NCBI GenBank assembly: GCA_900188575.1
Contig: FYEU01000312.1
Span: forward strand, 847,535 to 911,534
Length of the DNA stretch: 64,000 bases
DNA from: Geosmithia putterillii
Taxonomy: Eukaryota > Ascomycota > Sordariomycetes > Hypocreales > Bionectriaceae
Direction: 5' to 3'
Part shown: positions 10,511 to 21,558 of the stretch, piece by piece
Position numbering within the stretch: the stretch's first letter is position 1
Layout: every line of letters begins with the position of its first letter
Notes under the pieces: model-generated
The model's database searches: none
Seen by the model: only the letters and a program-made list of their open reading frames with translations
Told to the model about the DNA's origin: nothing
Made by a program: the position numbers and the translations under genes

Positions 10511-13020
10511 CTAGATGAACCCGGCTCCATGGGGATCCCTACTCTCCAACATCTCAACACCCTCAACATCTGCCCCAAAGTCCATGATGAGAATCTTGGG
10601 GTCCTGCCCCGTGCTCACAATCCTCCGGTAGTCGCTCTTCGCACTGAGCACCCAGCTGGCATGCCACTGCGGGAAGTCGAGAAGCTGCCTCCCCGACTCC
10701 ATGTCCCACACCTTGATGTCGGTATCGTAGCTCCCGCTGACGAGCCGTCCGCTCACGCTGTCAATGTGCAGGCTGCGCACAAGGTTGTCGTGAGCGCGCA
10801 TCTCCCGCAGCATCTCCCCCGTGTTGGCGTCCCAGATGCGGATCGTCTTGTCGTTGCCCGCGCTGGCCACGTACCGCCCGTCCTCGCTGAACTGCGAGCA
10901 CGCCAGGCCCTTGGTGTGGCCGACGAACTCACGAATGTTCTTGCCAGTGTCAATATTCCACAGCTTGACCCGGAAGTCACCCGAGCACGACACAATCGTG
11001 TTGCCCCGCATCTGCACCGCGTTGACCGGGCCCGTGTGGCCCCGCAGCTGCCGCAGCAGCGCCCCCGTCTCACGATCCCACACGCAGATGGATATGTCCT
11101 TGCTGCACGTCACAATGTGCTTCTCATCAAACGCCAGGTCCAGGATCGCCGCCGTGTGGTGCCGCAGCCGCCGGATGGGCCGGTACCCGTCCTGCATGTC
11201 GTACAGGATACACGTCGAGTCTGACGACCCCGTTGCCAGTATCCGCGAGTCATACTGCAGGCACAGGATTGACGCGTTGTGGTGCTCGTCAAACGAGACC
11301 GCCCGCGGCACCGACGACGCCGTCTTGCGTCCGTCAGAGTCCGCCGCATAGTGCACCGCCGTCCCGTTGTGGTCCATGATCATGTCCGATCCGTGCACCA
11401 GCCCGGGAGGGCCGATCACCAGCCGGCACTCGAGCGTGTGCATATCCCAGACTCGGATCGTCCTATCTCTTGATCCGGTGATGATTTTGTGTCTAGCAAT
11501 GTGTTAGCATCTCTTCTACTAAGGCATCTTTTACCGAGATTGGACAAGGGAACAGGAGGGACTCACTCATCAAACTGCAGACAGTAGATGCTGTCCGTGT
11601 GTCCATTCAGGTACACCGGCTTCGCACTCCCCTGCTTCCATCTCGTCTGCAGCTCCTTGGACACTCTGTAAATCTGCCGCCAGTCGCTCCCCGGCGCGCT
11701 GCCGGGAAGTCCCAGCCCCACGTTGGGCCTCACAGCCCCGCTCATGGCGTAGGTGCCTGTCGTCTCGCGCAGGCACGACTCCCTCCACACATGCTGGTTG
11801 TTTACGACGCTCTGCCAGTTGCGGTTGACCAGGCTGGCCTTAGCCAGGGCCGCCGCGTCCAGGTTACCCAGCACGTGGATGGCCAGCTCGGTGGGCAGCT
11901 TGGTGACAAAGTCAAGGCGGCTAATCTGCGCCTCCTTGGTCTCGTCAGGGACACTGACGACGATACCCACGCCGCTCTCGTCGTCGTTAGGGTCAGCGCC
12001 GGCCCCGTTGCCGCCACTGGCACCGCCGTTAGTTGTCGTGGGGTGTAGGAACCGGTCCTGCTGCTGCTGCTGGCCCTGGCGAGCGAGATACTCGTTCTGG
12101 ATGGCGGCCGAGGCCTTGGCAGCAGCACCTGTGTTATACGGGATGACGGGGGGTTCGCCGTCGACACCAGGTCGCGGACCGTAGAACTGGGTGCTTTGGG
12201 GCAGCGGCGGCGACATATCGTTGGGCTCGTGGGTTAGGTTGAGGCCGTAGGCAGACCGCGAAGGGCGGATCAAGCCCTGGCGTGTGGGCGAGCGAGAGCG
12301 GTTCCAGCCCGGGTGAGAGGTCAGGGGCCGGCTGGCCGCCGTCGTGTGGCGCGACGACGCGAGACCGAGGACTTCGTTGGCAGCAAAAGATGGGCGGCGA
12401 TTCACCATGCTGCGCAGGGTCACCGAGGCCCTCCGGATGCGCCCCTTGAGGCCACCCGGATGGTGGTGCTGCTGCTCTTGCTGCTGCGGAGACGGGCTGT
12501 GGCTGAGGCCGCGGGGCCGCGGGTGTTGCGGGTGTAGAGACTGCTGCTGCTGCTGCTGCTGCTGCTGCTCACGCGGCTGCTCGTGGTCGACGACGACCAT
12601 ATCGTCATCGTCCCAATCGATAGCCACATCATGGAGCTGCTGGGGAAGCTCCTCCATGTCGACAGCGTGGGAAGGGGGGGCAGCGGCAAGAGTCGTTGCC
12701 TTGGGGCGGCGCCACAGCAGAGACATGCTGAAGCTCCTGGTGCGCGTGTCCCTGGACTGCTGGGCGGCGGGTGTGTTGACGTTCATGATGGGCTCGGTTT
12801 CGGGTGAGGGTAGACCCCCCGCCACCAAAGTCGGGCTGCGTGTGATGCTTAGGGGATCGTCGGGGCTGCAGTACCGAGTATGCGGTTTTCGGCTGCAATG
12901 TCTGTGGTATGTCGATCGTTGTAGTTGTCGTCGTTGTCGCCGTCGTATGGCTTCTCTTGCGCAAGAGAAGCAACAAGGGCCTGTCTTTTTTTTTTCTCGT
13001 TTCTTCTTCCCAAAGGACAA
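10511..13020 (-). CDS. F-box/WD40 repeat protein (SCF substrate receptor)
   Basis: Two exons, 11567-13020 and 10511-11492. The 74-base intron (GTGAGT..CTAG) joins LQFD to EHKIITGS in frame, giving 811 residues. The N-terminal ~360 residues are low complexity, rich in Ser/Pro/Gln with a run of nine glutamines near residue 155. An F-box follows (about 369-412: LPTELAIHVLGNLD.., NRNWQSVV, VWRESC), then seven or so WD40 repeats (about 465-780, with GHTDSIYCLQ, GSRDRTIRVWD, CSKDISICVWD, SAGNDKTIRIWD). This is the architecture of cullin-1 ubiquitin ligase adaptors, which bind Skp1 through the F-box and phosphodegrons through the propeller. The target cannot be told from sequence; Fwd1, Met30 and Pof1/Pof11 are related types. 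Translation could instead start at the in-frame ATG at 12786, since the first 78 residues are basic and not obviously conserved. Confidence 0.88.
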
Positions 13021-15096
13021 TAGATCGGATCCAGGTGAAGAGGAGAGGAGAAAGAATTGGTTTTTGTAGGAAATTCAACTGTCTCAGTGTTAGCTGCAGC
13101 TCTGCCACGCCCATCAGATCGACCCACTGGCCACACATGGCGGCCGTTTAGGCTGTCATCATGATGGAAGGCGGGGAACGCGCGTAGACGAGGCAGACAT
13201 ACCTGGCAGGGCGAAATGACTGTGATGCTATATGTTGTAGGAGCTTTTTGAGTAAACAAGGCTGCCTGTGTTCTGTCTGTTGTTTCGTCGATGAGGCGGG
13301 GAAGGGGGGCCCAGGAAGTCGTAGAAACAAGTCGTGTTGGTCGGTCGAGTGGTGTGTGATTGTCGGCGGTTAGAAGTAGTCGAGGTCTGGCGGAACGGAT
13401 GACGATGCAACGGCAGCCCGGCGGTTGCGATGGGAGATCGATGCGGGACAAAACGGACAAAAGGAACGAGGTCGAGATGTGATGGAAGTCGAGTGATTAA
13501 ACGATGGGGTGATGACTGGTAGCTGGAGAGTCGTGACCAAGGATGGCAAAAAGAGAGGCGTAGTAGGGGAGACAATGGGAGGGGGGGGCGTGTGTGTATC
13601 TCTAGGTAGCGGCGAGAAGAGATGACGAGACAAAGAGCGGAAGCCTGGTCGAGAAGCAGGAGGAGGACAAGGGGAGTCAAATAGGAGGAAGGAGAAGATG
13701 GTGAGGATGATGCTATGTCCGGGATTGAGACCCGAGATGAAAACAAGGTTTTCTCAAATCGACGGGAATGACGGACAAGGCATTTGCCATCTGAGCCGAT
13801 GGCGTACGGAGTATTACTTTAGTACGAAGGTATTATTATGAGTACGGAGTACTTGGTTGGCAGTCTTGGCCCATAGCAATACTCCGTACTACTAGAGTAC
13901 TCTGCAGCGGCGTCGAGGGCGTAGCGCAGAGCCGGCGTATGAGTAGAGGCGGAAGTGCCGATGGAAGGAATTGAAGTTTTACTGGGTCGTGGGGAAGCAC
14001 AGGTGGGGAGTTGTAGGGGCGTCTAGGTGCGTTTAGGGGTTACTTCGATAGGGGGCATTAGGGGGTTTGGGGGTTGATTTCCAGCGGTGGTTCGACAGTT
14101 GCTAGGTCCAGTTAGTGCCCAGTTGGTGGGCCCGTGGAATTACAGTGCATACAGCTCGCTGTAGGGAATTGACGATTGAGGAATCAGGGGCTGTTATCTG
14201 GCCTCCCATTGGTCCGACGTCTGGCCGTGGTCCTGCCAATCGATGCCCGACTGTAGGTAGTACAGAAAGTGAGGAAAGTACGAAGTGAGGAAAGTGCGAA
14301 CGAGGGAACTGCGGTGCGGGCACTGCGAGTGAGAGTGAGGAAAGTGCGAGTGAGGGGAGACGGGAGACGGGAGACTGCGAGTGACGGATGCATGCGACAC
14401 GATGCGAGCGAGAAGACAGGCAGACAAGAAGGCACAAGACGTGTCACAGCTCGTACAAGCCGTACACCGTCAAACCGTACGAGTACGCTGCTTGCTCACG
14501 CATTACTCGTGCAGAGCAGCCGTACTCCGTACTCCGTACTTATTAGTCTGTGTTTGCCACCCGTCCGTCGGTTGGTTGGGCCGTGGGCTTGGGGGCTTGG
14601 GGAGTGTGTCGGTGGTCGCTCCGTCATTGGTCCAACTGACTGATGGACGAAAAGGCGGTGGTGAAGAGTGTAGACCTGGAGTCAAGCATCACGTACTCCG
14701 TACGTACGTACGTACTACAGATACTTTTTGTATGCATATTATTACGCCTACTGATAGTACTTCGTCCTGGTCTCGTAAAAAAAGTTTCATCCCCCAGGTT
14801 TCATTCATCCAGTCTCGGACCGTGTGACAAGTCCGTACTTGGCAAAGATTGGATGCGAAACCCATCCAAAAGAGCTGTGAATGTGCCCACACAGCTGCAC
14901 CATTCTGCAGGGTAACTCGCCCGGCAGATTTTGACCTGCACCGCAGATGCCTTTGTGCTTTCCAGCCGTAGACCCTCACTCGTACATACATACGCAAGGC
15001 GTACATACGAGAAGTCGTACTCCATACATACGAGAGACACACACACATACTCGTACACACCAAAAAGAGACACAACACAGAAGCACATACGCAGCC
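13021..15096. other. Intergenic region between divergent F-box and DUF7704 genes
   Basis: Shared upstream region of two divergent genes. No coding frame is supportable. It carries dense clusters of the TACTCCGTA/TACGGAGTA motif near 13805-13905 and 14518-14541, and a palindromic GTAC repeat near 14695-14715. Confidence 0.55.
13805..13905. repeat. Cluster of TACGGAGTA/TACTCCGTA motifs
   Basis: At least three copies of the nonamer in both orientations occur within 100 bases (near 13805, 13840 and 13881), mixed with related GAGTAC and ACTAGAGTACTC blocks. The motif recurs in spacers throughout the window. Confidence 0.6.
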
Positions 15097-15600
15097 ATGG
15101 CGACACAGACGCAGACACAGACCAAGGGCAAGGTCGGCTCCCCCCTTCCCTTCCCCTACCGGCTCTTCTTTCTCGTCATCGAGCCCATCTCCGCCCTGGT
15201 AGGAGCCTACTACAGCCACTTCCGCCAGGCCGAGTACCTCGAGCTCCTGGGGGCGGCCGGCAGCACTTCTGCCGCCGCCGTCGACACACCAGCTTCCGTG
15301 GCCCTATCCCAGCTCGCCAACATGTACCTCTTCTTCGCCCTCAACGAGGCCCTCGTCCTGCGTGCCACCACCGACATGCGCGTCTGGTCCGTCGTCCTGA
15401 CCGTTCTGCTTCTCGCCGACCTGGGCCACCTGTACTCGGTCAGCGCCCTAGGCCCCCGCGTCTACTACGACGTTCTGTCCTGGAATGCCGCCGACGTGGG
15501 CAACGTGCCCTGGGTGTATGCTGGTGCCACCATGCGGGTGTGTTTCCTGCTCGGCGTGGGTATGGGGCGGGGCAGCGGCAGCGGCAAGAAGAAGCAGTGA
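15097..15600 (+). CDS. DUF7704-like small integral membrane protein
   Basis: A single-exon protein of 167 residues from the ATG at 15097. That start follows GCAGCC, and the residues before it in frame are a His/Thr-rich translation of simple sequence. There are about four hydrophobic segments: FFLVIEPISALVGAYY, the ALSQLANMYLFFALNEALVLR region, a VWSVVLTVLLLADLGHLYS segment, and a C-terminal YAGATMRVCFLLGVG segment. A basic GSGKKKQ tail follows. The pattern PYRLFFLVIEPISAL..G and NMYLFFALNEALVLR resembles the fungal DUF7704 family, whose function is unknown. Neighbours give no functional clue. Confidence 0.8.
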   Translation: MATQTQTQTKGKVGSPLPFPYRLFFLVIEPISALVGAYYSHFRQAEYLELLGAAGSTSAAAVDTPASVALSQLANMYLFFALNEALVLRATTDMRVWSVVLTVLLLADLGHLYSVSALGPRVYYDVLSWNAADVGNVPWVYAGATMRVCFLLGVGMGRGSGSGKKKQ

Positions 15601-16546
15601 AGCTGAGCAATCAGCTGTCAACTTGCTTGTTTACGAGCATGACTTCGTATGCTTGCTTGCCTGCTTCTCTGCTCTGCAGACTCTGCAAGCTCTGCAGGCT
15701 CTGCAGTCTGCCTGCGTGTGGCATGAAAGGATGAGAATATTTATCATTTTCTTTTCTCCTCATACGAGTACGAAAGACTACGGAGTATTATATGAGTAAA
15801 AGATTGCCCGTCAGTTGAGCTGACCTCAGTTGAGTTGGTATGCGACTGCCGACTGCCGACCAACCACATCACTTGCATCGTTTCCAGCCTGGTTGGCTGG
15901 TTGGTGGAACAATCGGCCCTCTGAACGGATCAATTCTTCGGCCAGGACTCGTATCCAGACCAATCGACAAAGCCACTAGACATGATTTTTTTTCCGTCTC
16001 GAGTTTCTTGACCATGTCCATCAGCATCCTAAACCCGGGGAAGTGCTCCATGTGGGTCTGGATTGCTCGGTCGGGTCGGGTCCGATAAAAAGTGTCCTGT
16101 GCAGGCCTTGTATCCGTCGGGACTGATGAGGGGGAGGAGGGGTAATGCGTCTGTCTGGTCATGATTGTATATCACAGAGTAGGTAGGTACTTTGTATATA
16201 TCAGACATACAAGCAAACAACACAAGATAAGAACGATCACCATACAAAGACGACCAAGATAAGCCAATTGAATGGGAAGACAAAGACTTACATTGTGCAT
16301 TGAGGTAGTGCCAGATAATACGGAGTAATCCCCGAAAAGAAAGCAGAGAAATCGGTCCGGTGGTCAGTCGGTCGGCCATGATCCCGCGGGTAATGCGAGA
16401 CTAAATAGCAGTCGGCTCTCTCCTCCGTGCCCCCACATCGCAAGACGATGCGCAGCATCACATGTCCTCGTACCTGGTAGCGGGAGAGGGGGTTCCGAGT
16501 CCAAGGGAAATGTCCCTCGTAGCCAAGGCCAAGGCGCCCTATTGGC

Positions 16547-16592
16547 GACATTGACATTGACTTGACATTGACATTGACATTGACGTTGGACC
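16547..16592. repeat. TTGACA hexamer repeat in ADH promoter
   Basis: About six tandem GACATT/TTGACA hexamers, with one shortened unit, end some 185 bases before the ADH start codon. The repeat may be simple sequence or a binding-site array; sequence alone does not decide. Confidence 0.7.
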
Positions 16593-16619
16593 TTGACATC
16601 GGACGCCCTCCTAGCGACA

Positions 16620-16631
16620 TATGTATAAGAC
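16620..16631 (+). promoter_or_regulatory. TATA-like element of the ADH gene
   Basis: ATGTATAAGA, about 150 bases before the start codon and followed by a pyrimidine-rich stretch typical of fungal transcription start regions. Confidence 0.4.
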
Positions 16632-16775
16632 GCCCTGCTGTCGACAAGTGGATTGGGAATATTTCAGCCCCTCCCCTCTTCTCTTTCTTTCGACCTTCTC
16701 CTCCTCATCCCTCTCTTCTTCCTATACTTGACATTCTGTTCCATTAGCTGTAATTAGCTTCCCCCAACACACAAC

Positions 16776-17934
16776 ATGTCCTACCCAGACCACTTCTCGG
16801 GCTTCCAGGCCCCTAGCAAGGATCGCTGGCTCGAGTTTGAGAAGAACTCGTGGGCCGCCCGGCCCTTTGGCGACCTCGACGTCGACATCCAGATTGAGTG
16901 CTGCGGCGTGTGCGCCAGCGACAAGCACACCATCAGCGGCGACTGGGGCGCCTGCCCCTACCCGCTGGCCGTAGGCCACGAGGTCGTCGGCAAGGTCCTC
17001 AAGGTCGGCCCCAAGGTCACCCTGGCCAAGGTCGGGCAGCGTGTCGGCGTCGGCGCCCAGGTCTGGTCGTGCCTCGAGTGCAAGCAGTGCAAGAACGAGA
17101 ACGAGACGTACTGCCGCCACCAGATTGATGCGTACGGCGCCCCGTACCTCGACACGGGGTACACGACCCAGGGAGGGTACTCTTCCCACACGAGGATTCA
17201 CGAGTATTGGTAGGTCCACATACTTCTATTTCCTTGCTCTTTTGGAGATAGGCAGAGAGAGAGAGAGAGAGACTGACCTGTTTGTTAGGGTCTACCCCAT
17301 CCCCGACAAGATCAAGAGCTCCGACGCCGCGCCGATGCTGTGCGCCGGCATCACAGCCTACAGCCCTCTGAAGCGACTGGGTGCTGGCCCCGGCAAGAAG
17401 GTGGGTGTGGTGGGCATCGGCGGCCTGGGCCACTACGCCGTCATGTTCGCCAAGGCGCTCGGCGCCGAGGTGTGGGCCATCTCGCGCACGCGGGCCAAGG
17501 AGGCGGACGCGCGCAAGATGGGCGCCGACGGCTTCATCGCGACGGCCGAGCCCGACTGGGAGGTACCCCACAAGATGACCTTTGACGTCATCGTCAACAC
17601 GGCGACGTCCTTCAACGGCTTCGAGCTGTCCAAGTACCTCAGCATGCTCGACGTGCACGGCCACTGGAACAGCATGGGCCTTCCCGGCGGCGAGGGCATG
17701 TCGATCCGCAACCAGGACTTCATCGCCAACGGCTGCTACATGGGCAGCTCGCACCTCGGCAGCCGCAAGGAGATGCTCGAGATGCTCGACCTCGCGGCCG
17801 AAAAGGGCATTTCGTCGTGGGTCGAGGAGATCCCCATCTCCACCGAGGGGCTGAAGCTCGCCATGGAGAAGCTCGAAAAGAGCACGGTGCGCTACCGGTC
17901 TTGCATGGTTGGGTATGACAAGGCGTTTGCCTAA
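16776..17934 (+). CDS. ADH6: NADP-dependent zinc alcohol dehydrogenase (ADH6/cinnamyl-type)
   Basis: Two exons, 16776-17209 and 17289-17934. The 79-base intron (GTAGGT..TTAG) splits the Trp codon of HEYW|VYPIPDK. The product has 359 residues, normal for medium-chain zinc dehydrogenases. Catalytic zinc ligands are visible: Cys46 (GVCASD), His68 (GHE) and Cys163 (MLCAGIT). The structural zinc cluster is Cys99, Cys102, Cys105 and Cys113. The Rossmann motif GIGGLGHYAVMFAKALGAEV lies near residue 185, followed by ISRTRAKEADA; the Ser-Arg after the second strand is characteristic of NADPH preference. Members reduce aromatic and aliphatic aldehydes to alcohols in the cytosol, as in aldehyde detoxification and fusel or cinnamyl alcohol formation. 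The real substrate is unknown. Confidence 0.95.
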
Positions 17935-19062
17935 GAAGGGAGCGAAGGAAAAATGAGAGAGGAAAGGGAAATGATGATGGTTAGCAGTAGATGGGGCACG
18001 GAGTTGGTGAGCGATTCTGGTTATGTGCATGGGTTGAGTGGGGGAAGGAGGGACCTTGATGGTTTATGGTATTACCAGACACTTGCCTACATGCGAAGTA
18101 TTACTACATGTGGTAATATGTTTTAAAATGACATCAACCTCTTCAACGTCGACCTCTTCTTCTCGTCTGGGAACAAAGCACCCCGTACTATACAATGAAC
18201 TGCTCATGACCCATTTCGGCGCCTATTAGCGCGCGGATCCCACGCCGTTGGACTCATACAAAGTATACGAAGTATACGAAGCAACGTGGCCATGTGCTGC
18301 CGATGTCGTTGACACTGGCTGGGTGCGTCACATGGGCTGTCCGTGCCGCAGCGACGCATTTATAAGCAGAATTCATCCCTGGGCCGGGAAATTGACAATA
18401 TTGTAACTTTGGGTAGTATCATTGATGGACAGCCTCATTTTCAGATTGCTCTTGGCGGTGCCATTGGTGTGATGACAGTGTTGGTTGGTGACTCACCTAC
18501 AGGGCAGCAACCTCCACCATGGCTTCGTCGCGAGCAGCTCAAGGGGGGAAGAATGCCTTGGCTCTAAACGAGGGTATCGCTATCAGGAATACGGGGACAT
18601 GCGCATATTTGAGACTTTAAATAGACCTAGATCTCCTATGTAGCTGGGCGTTCCATCATGCAGATCTGCGGAGTATCCTAATAGAGACATGTCCGCCTAG
18701 CCCATCCATTGTTCACCGAGTGCATTCGATTTCAATGCCACATATATTCGGTCCCACTAGGGCTATGCCAGTACAGGCGTGGCTTGCAGCTTCAAGCCGG
18801 GTTACCAAGTACCAAGGCCGGAATCCTGAGTGCGAAGTCCAGAGCGTGAATGTGACTCAACCCACCGCATCGGACCTAAACAAAGTATATATGATACGGA
18901 CAATGGCCAGCTCGACGTTGCTAGACAGAACTTGCAAACACTTACAAAAAGCATTGAACCTAGCCCAGTGTACATATATACCAAGAATTACTCTATATCA
19001 ATACCACCGCTTTGCTCAATGTGAGACATCCTGCCAAGCATATCAACAGGCCAAGAGACTAA
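17935..19062. other. Intergenic region with no supportable gene
   Basis: A 420-base open frame (18720-19139) has no recognisable domain and is not called. ACAAAGTATACGAAGTATACGAAG-like short repeats lie near 18257. The stretch may contain undetected upstream exons of the WD40 open frame that follows. Confidence 0.45.
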
Positions 19063-20148
19063 CACAACACCAGGGCCTCACAACCCCCATACATATATAC
19101 CCTCACCCACCGCACCAGGCGGGTCATCTCCCATTGTGAAATCACCCAAGTCGGTCTCGCGCCCTGCTCATCGACAGCCCTAGCCGTCTACCCCACACCC
19201 CTAAAGCCATGGGTTGATGTCTTTAGTCTTGACCCCCGGTCCTCGTCCTCGTCTTCATCCAAGACCTCATCCGCCCAGGCCAATGCTCTCTCCAAGGCCT
19301 GCAGCTCGCACGCAGTCTTCAGCCCCGACGGTCGCCGGGTAGCCACCCTACGCGAGTGGACCACCCAGCTCAGCAGCGGCCCAGAGTACCACTACGCCAC
19401 GTCCCTTCTCATACGCGACCCCTTGAGCGGCAAGACGACCGTTGAAATCAAGGGTGTCGCCGACGGGGGTCCCGTATCCTGGAGCCCCGATGGGGCCTGG
19501 GTCCTTGCCGCGACGGCCGACGGCGGCGGCGGCGGCGGTGGTTACCGGCTGGGCGTGTGGAATTCCCGGACGGGAGGGCGTGTGGGCCGCGGCGTGCTCG
19601 GCCACGTTGACATGGTGACGCACGCTGTCATCACGGCGCGGCGGACCGTCGTGTCGCTCTCGCGCGACGGCTCTATCCGTGTGACGGAGCCGGTATCGGG
19701 ACGGACCGTTTCTCGCCTAGAGATGGATGGCGCGGGTGCCCCGGCTGTCATGTGTGCGAGGAACAACCTGCTTGTGGCTACGGACAGTGGCAACGGGCTG
19801 ACGGTTGCAGCCGTGTGGGCAGGGAACCGTGTTGTTCTGTGGCACCCAGATGCGAAGGATGCCGATCTGACGTCTTATGCTCTCCCGTCTGTGCGGTCTG
19901 TCGAAGGATGGCCGCTCAGCATCTCGGCTGATGCAAGGTTCCTTGTCTGTCGCACCGAGGAGGGTTTCGACATCATGGACGTGGCTACGGGGAGGGTCCT
20001 GTGCGGTGCCGTCGTACAGGACGTTGTCACGGCGGCGTGCTTCTCGTCTGACTCGGCGACCGTGCTGGTTGGGCGGATGGATGGTCAGGTGGAGGTTTGG
20101 AACTTTGCGGCAGCGGCAGCGGCGGGGGTGGGCAGTGGGAAGCGGTGA
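19063..20148 (+). pseudogene. WD40-repeat-like open frame without a visible start codon
   Basis: One frame stays open for ~360 codons from the stop before 19063 to TGA at 20146. Coding character is clear from about 19140 (GLAPCSSTALAVYP, KACSSHAVFSPDGRRVATLRE, VSWSPDGAWVLAAT, YRLGVWNSRTG, TVVSLSRDGSIRVTEPVSG, ATVLVGRMDGQVEVWNF). These are degenerate WD40 blades, probably five to seven, like the C-terminal propellers of fungal NLR-like or orphan WD40 proteins. No in-frame ATG precedes the conserved part; the first in-frame ATG is near 19612, inside the propeller. The 5' part is therefore either an unrecognised upstream exon or lost. No nucleotide-binding domain was found upstream. The next feature downstream is another gene relic, which favours decay. 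Confidence 0.55.
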
Positions 20149-21155
20149 GGGGGTGGTCATGTAATGTTTGCGGGTTTGATGATGATTCCCCTTTTTGTGT
20201 TGTGTTCATCTTTCACAATCAAGCGAGCGATGCAGTTTGGCCTCTGTTTACATGTATATACTCAACTGTATACTCGACATGATGTTTACATTGTAGTTCT
20301 ACCCTTTCTAGTACCGGGATTGACCATACTCTGGAATCACTCTGTGGTCGTGATCAGCCGGGAGGCAGGGAGAGGCAACGTCATTCTCCTATATGACTGC
20401 GACGTCCGAGACTCACTCGATAACTCGGGTTGTGTAAGGCCGAACCTCCAAGGCAGTGCCCAGGCGTTGTACGCGGCTCCTGCTACACAAGGGCCCTGTT
20501 AGTGTATATCTGTCGCAGAACTTTGAGCAGCGCAAGCATTCAATGTTCCCAGAAATGCGTCCAACAGTCCCTTCGGTGCCTGAACGCACGGGCACACGTT
20601 CCAGACAGGCCGTCTAAGGGCGAGGTCGACCATCACCTCCAGCAGCGTGGGCCCTGGAGGCTGCTCACCAAGTAGCGGCGCGCAGAGGAGGAAATCTCAT
20701 GGTGTCATGGCAGGCGCCATTGTATTTTAGAGGGGTATCGGAGACGTCATTACTTCAATGCCGCTTCGAGCTACAGTCTCCAGGTTTCACTGGGGAGGAG
20801 GGGCTGATCTCGAATGGGTGGCCGTATGGTCACCGGGGAATTCCCAGATCCATCAGATGTATGTACATGTGGAAAGACCATCATGATTTCACAGTAACAG
20901 TCGTCGACGACAGTTAAGCGAGACGGAGTAGCTCTGTCATGCAAGGTTGGACAAGACAAGTGGTCACAGATATATAGCCGACAATGGGGGTCAAGGTGCC
21001 TGTGATTGATATATTGCGTTGATCTTTGGCCCGCAAGGCAGATGGCGTATATACAGGCTTCATCCCACTTCCATGCCTTCCACCAATGGGTCAGTCCTAC
21101 TACTTTGTTGTCCTCCGATTCAAACTATGTCCGCCTCTGCCGGATTTTGATCTCC
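20149..21155. other. Intergenic region, nothing recognised
   Basis: About 1 kb between the WD40 frame and the helicase relic. Short frames on both strands have no domain and no convincing codon bias. Confidence 0.5.
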
Positions 21156-21558
21156 TTATCGTGCTAACTCATGTTCTCGAGCCTCTTTCACGTCGTCAGC
21201 CAGGAGGTCTATGATGGGAATGGTAAAGGTGTTCGTCTTACTGGATCCCGTGACAGCGCCCCCAACAATGTCCTTGCCCGTCAACGCGATGGAGTTGCCT
21301 GTTTTTGGGTAGGCTTTGACTTCTTGAAGCTTATGTGATTCAGGCCCCCCGGCCGGCCCCCGCGTTGGTGTAAGTACGACCACACGCGTCGCAGGCAGCT
21401 TTCTGGGGCGGGATATGAGACGGTCAAGGATTGGGATGATGAATGCCTCGGTCTTACCAGACCCAGTGACGGTACTACCCACGATGTCCTTGGGGATTGC
21501 TTGTTGTTGAATGGGCGGTGAAGCAGATGCTGCTCAGGGCCCTCATGATGACTTTGTG
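21156..21558 (-). pseudogene. Broken, doubled fragment of a DRS1-like DEAD-box helicase
   Basis: Reading the minus strand gives IMRALSSICFTA in one frame. A shift of frame then gives PPIQQQAIPKDIVG, TVTGSGKTEAFIIPILDRL and TRVVVLTPTR. These match, block for block, the Q motif, motif I and motif Ia of the intact Drs1 at 30668-33134 (IMRGLNNVGFT, PTPIQNKSIP, GKDIVGGAVTGSGKT, TRVVVLTPTR). About 25 codons later a second motif-I copy appears, SIALTGKDIVGGAVTGSSKT, with the Walker A glycine changed to serine. At least one frameshift, the missing DEAD, SAT and C-terminal motifs, and the internal duplication show that this is a non-functional relic. Differences from the intact gene are of mixed type, not a clean C-to-T pattern. 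Confidence 0.8.

Larger units (their letters stand above)
15601..16775. other. Intergenic region upstream of the alcohol dehydrogenase gene
   Basis: No gene seen. The left side has a CTCTGCA-type repeat (15668-15712), probably in the 3' flank of the small membrane protein gene. The right side is the ADH promoter, with TTGACA repeats and a TATA-like element. Confidence 0.55.

Noticed and set aside
18720..19139. 139-codon frame as a separate small gene or first exon of the WD40 frame
   Set aside because: No recognisable domain and no clear donor that joins it in frame to the WD40 sequence; left as an open possibility only.
21156..21558. RIP as the cause of helicase relic decay
   Set aside because: Differences from the intact gene are mixed substitutions and small deletions, not mainly C-to-T or G-to-A.
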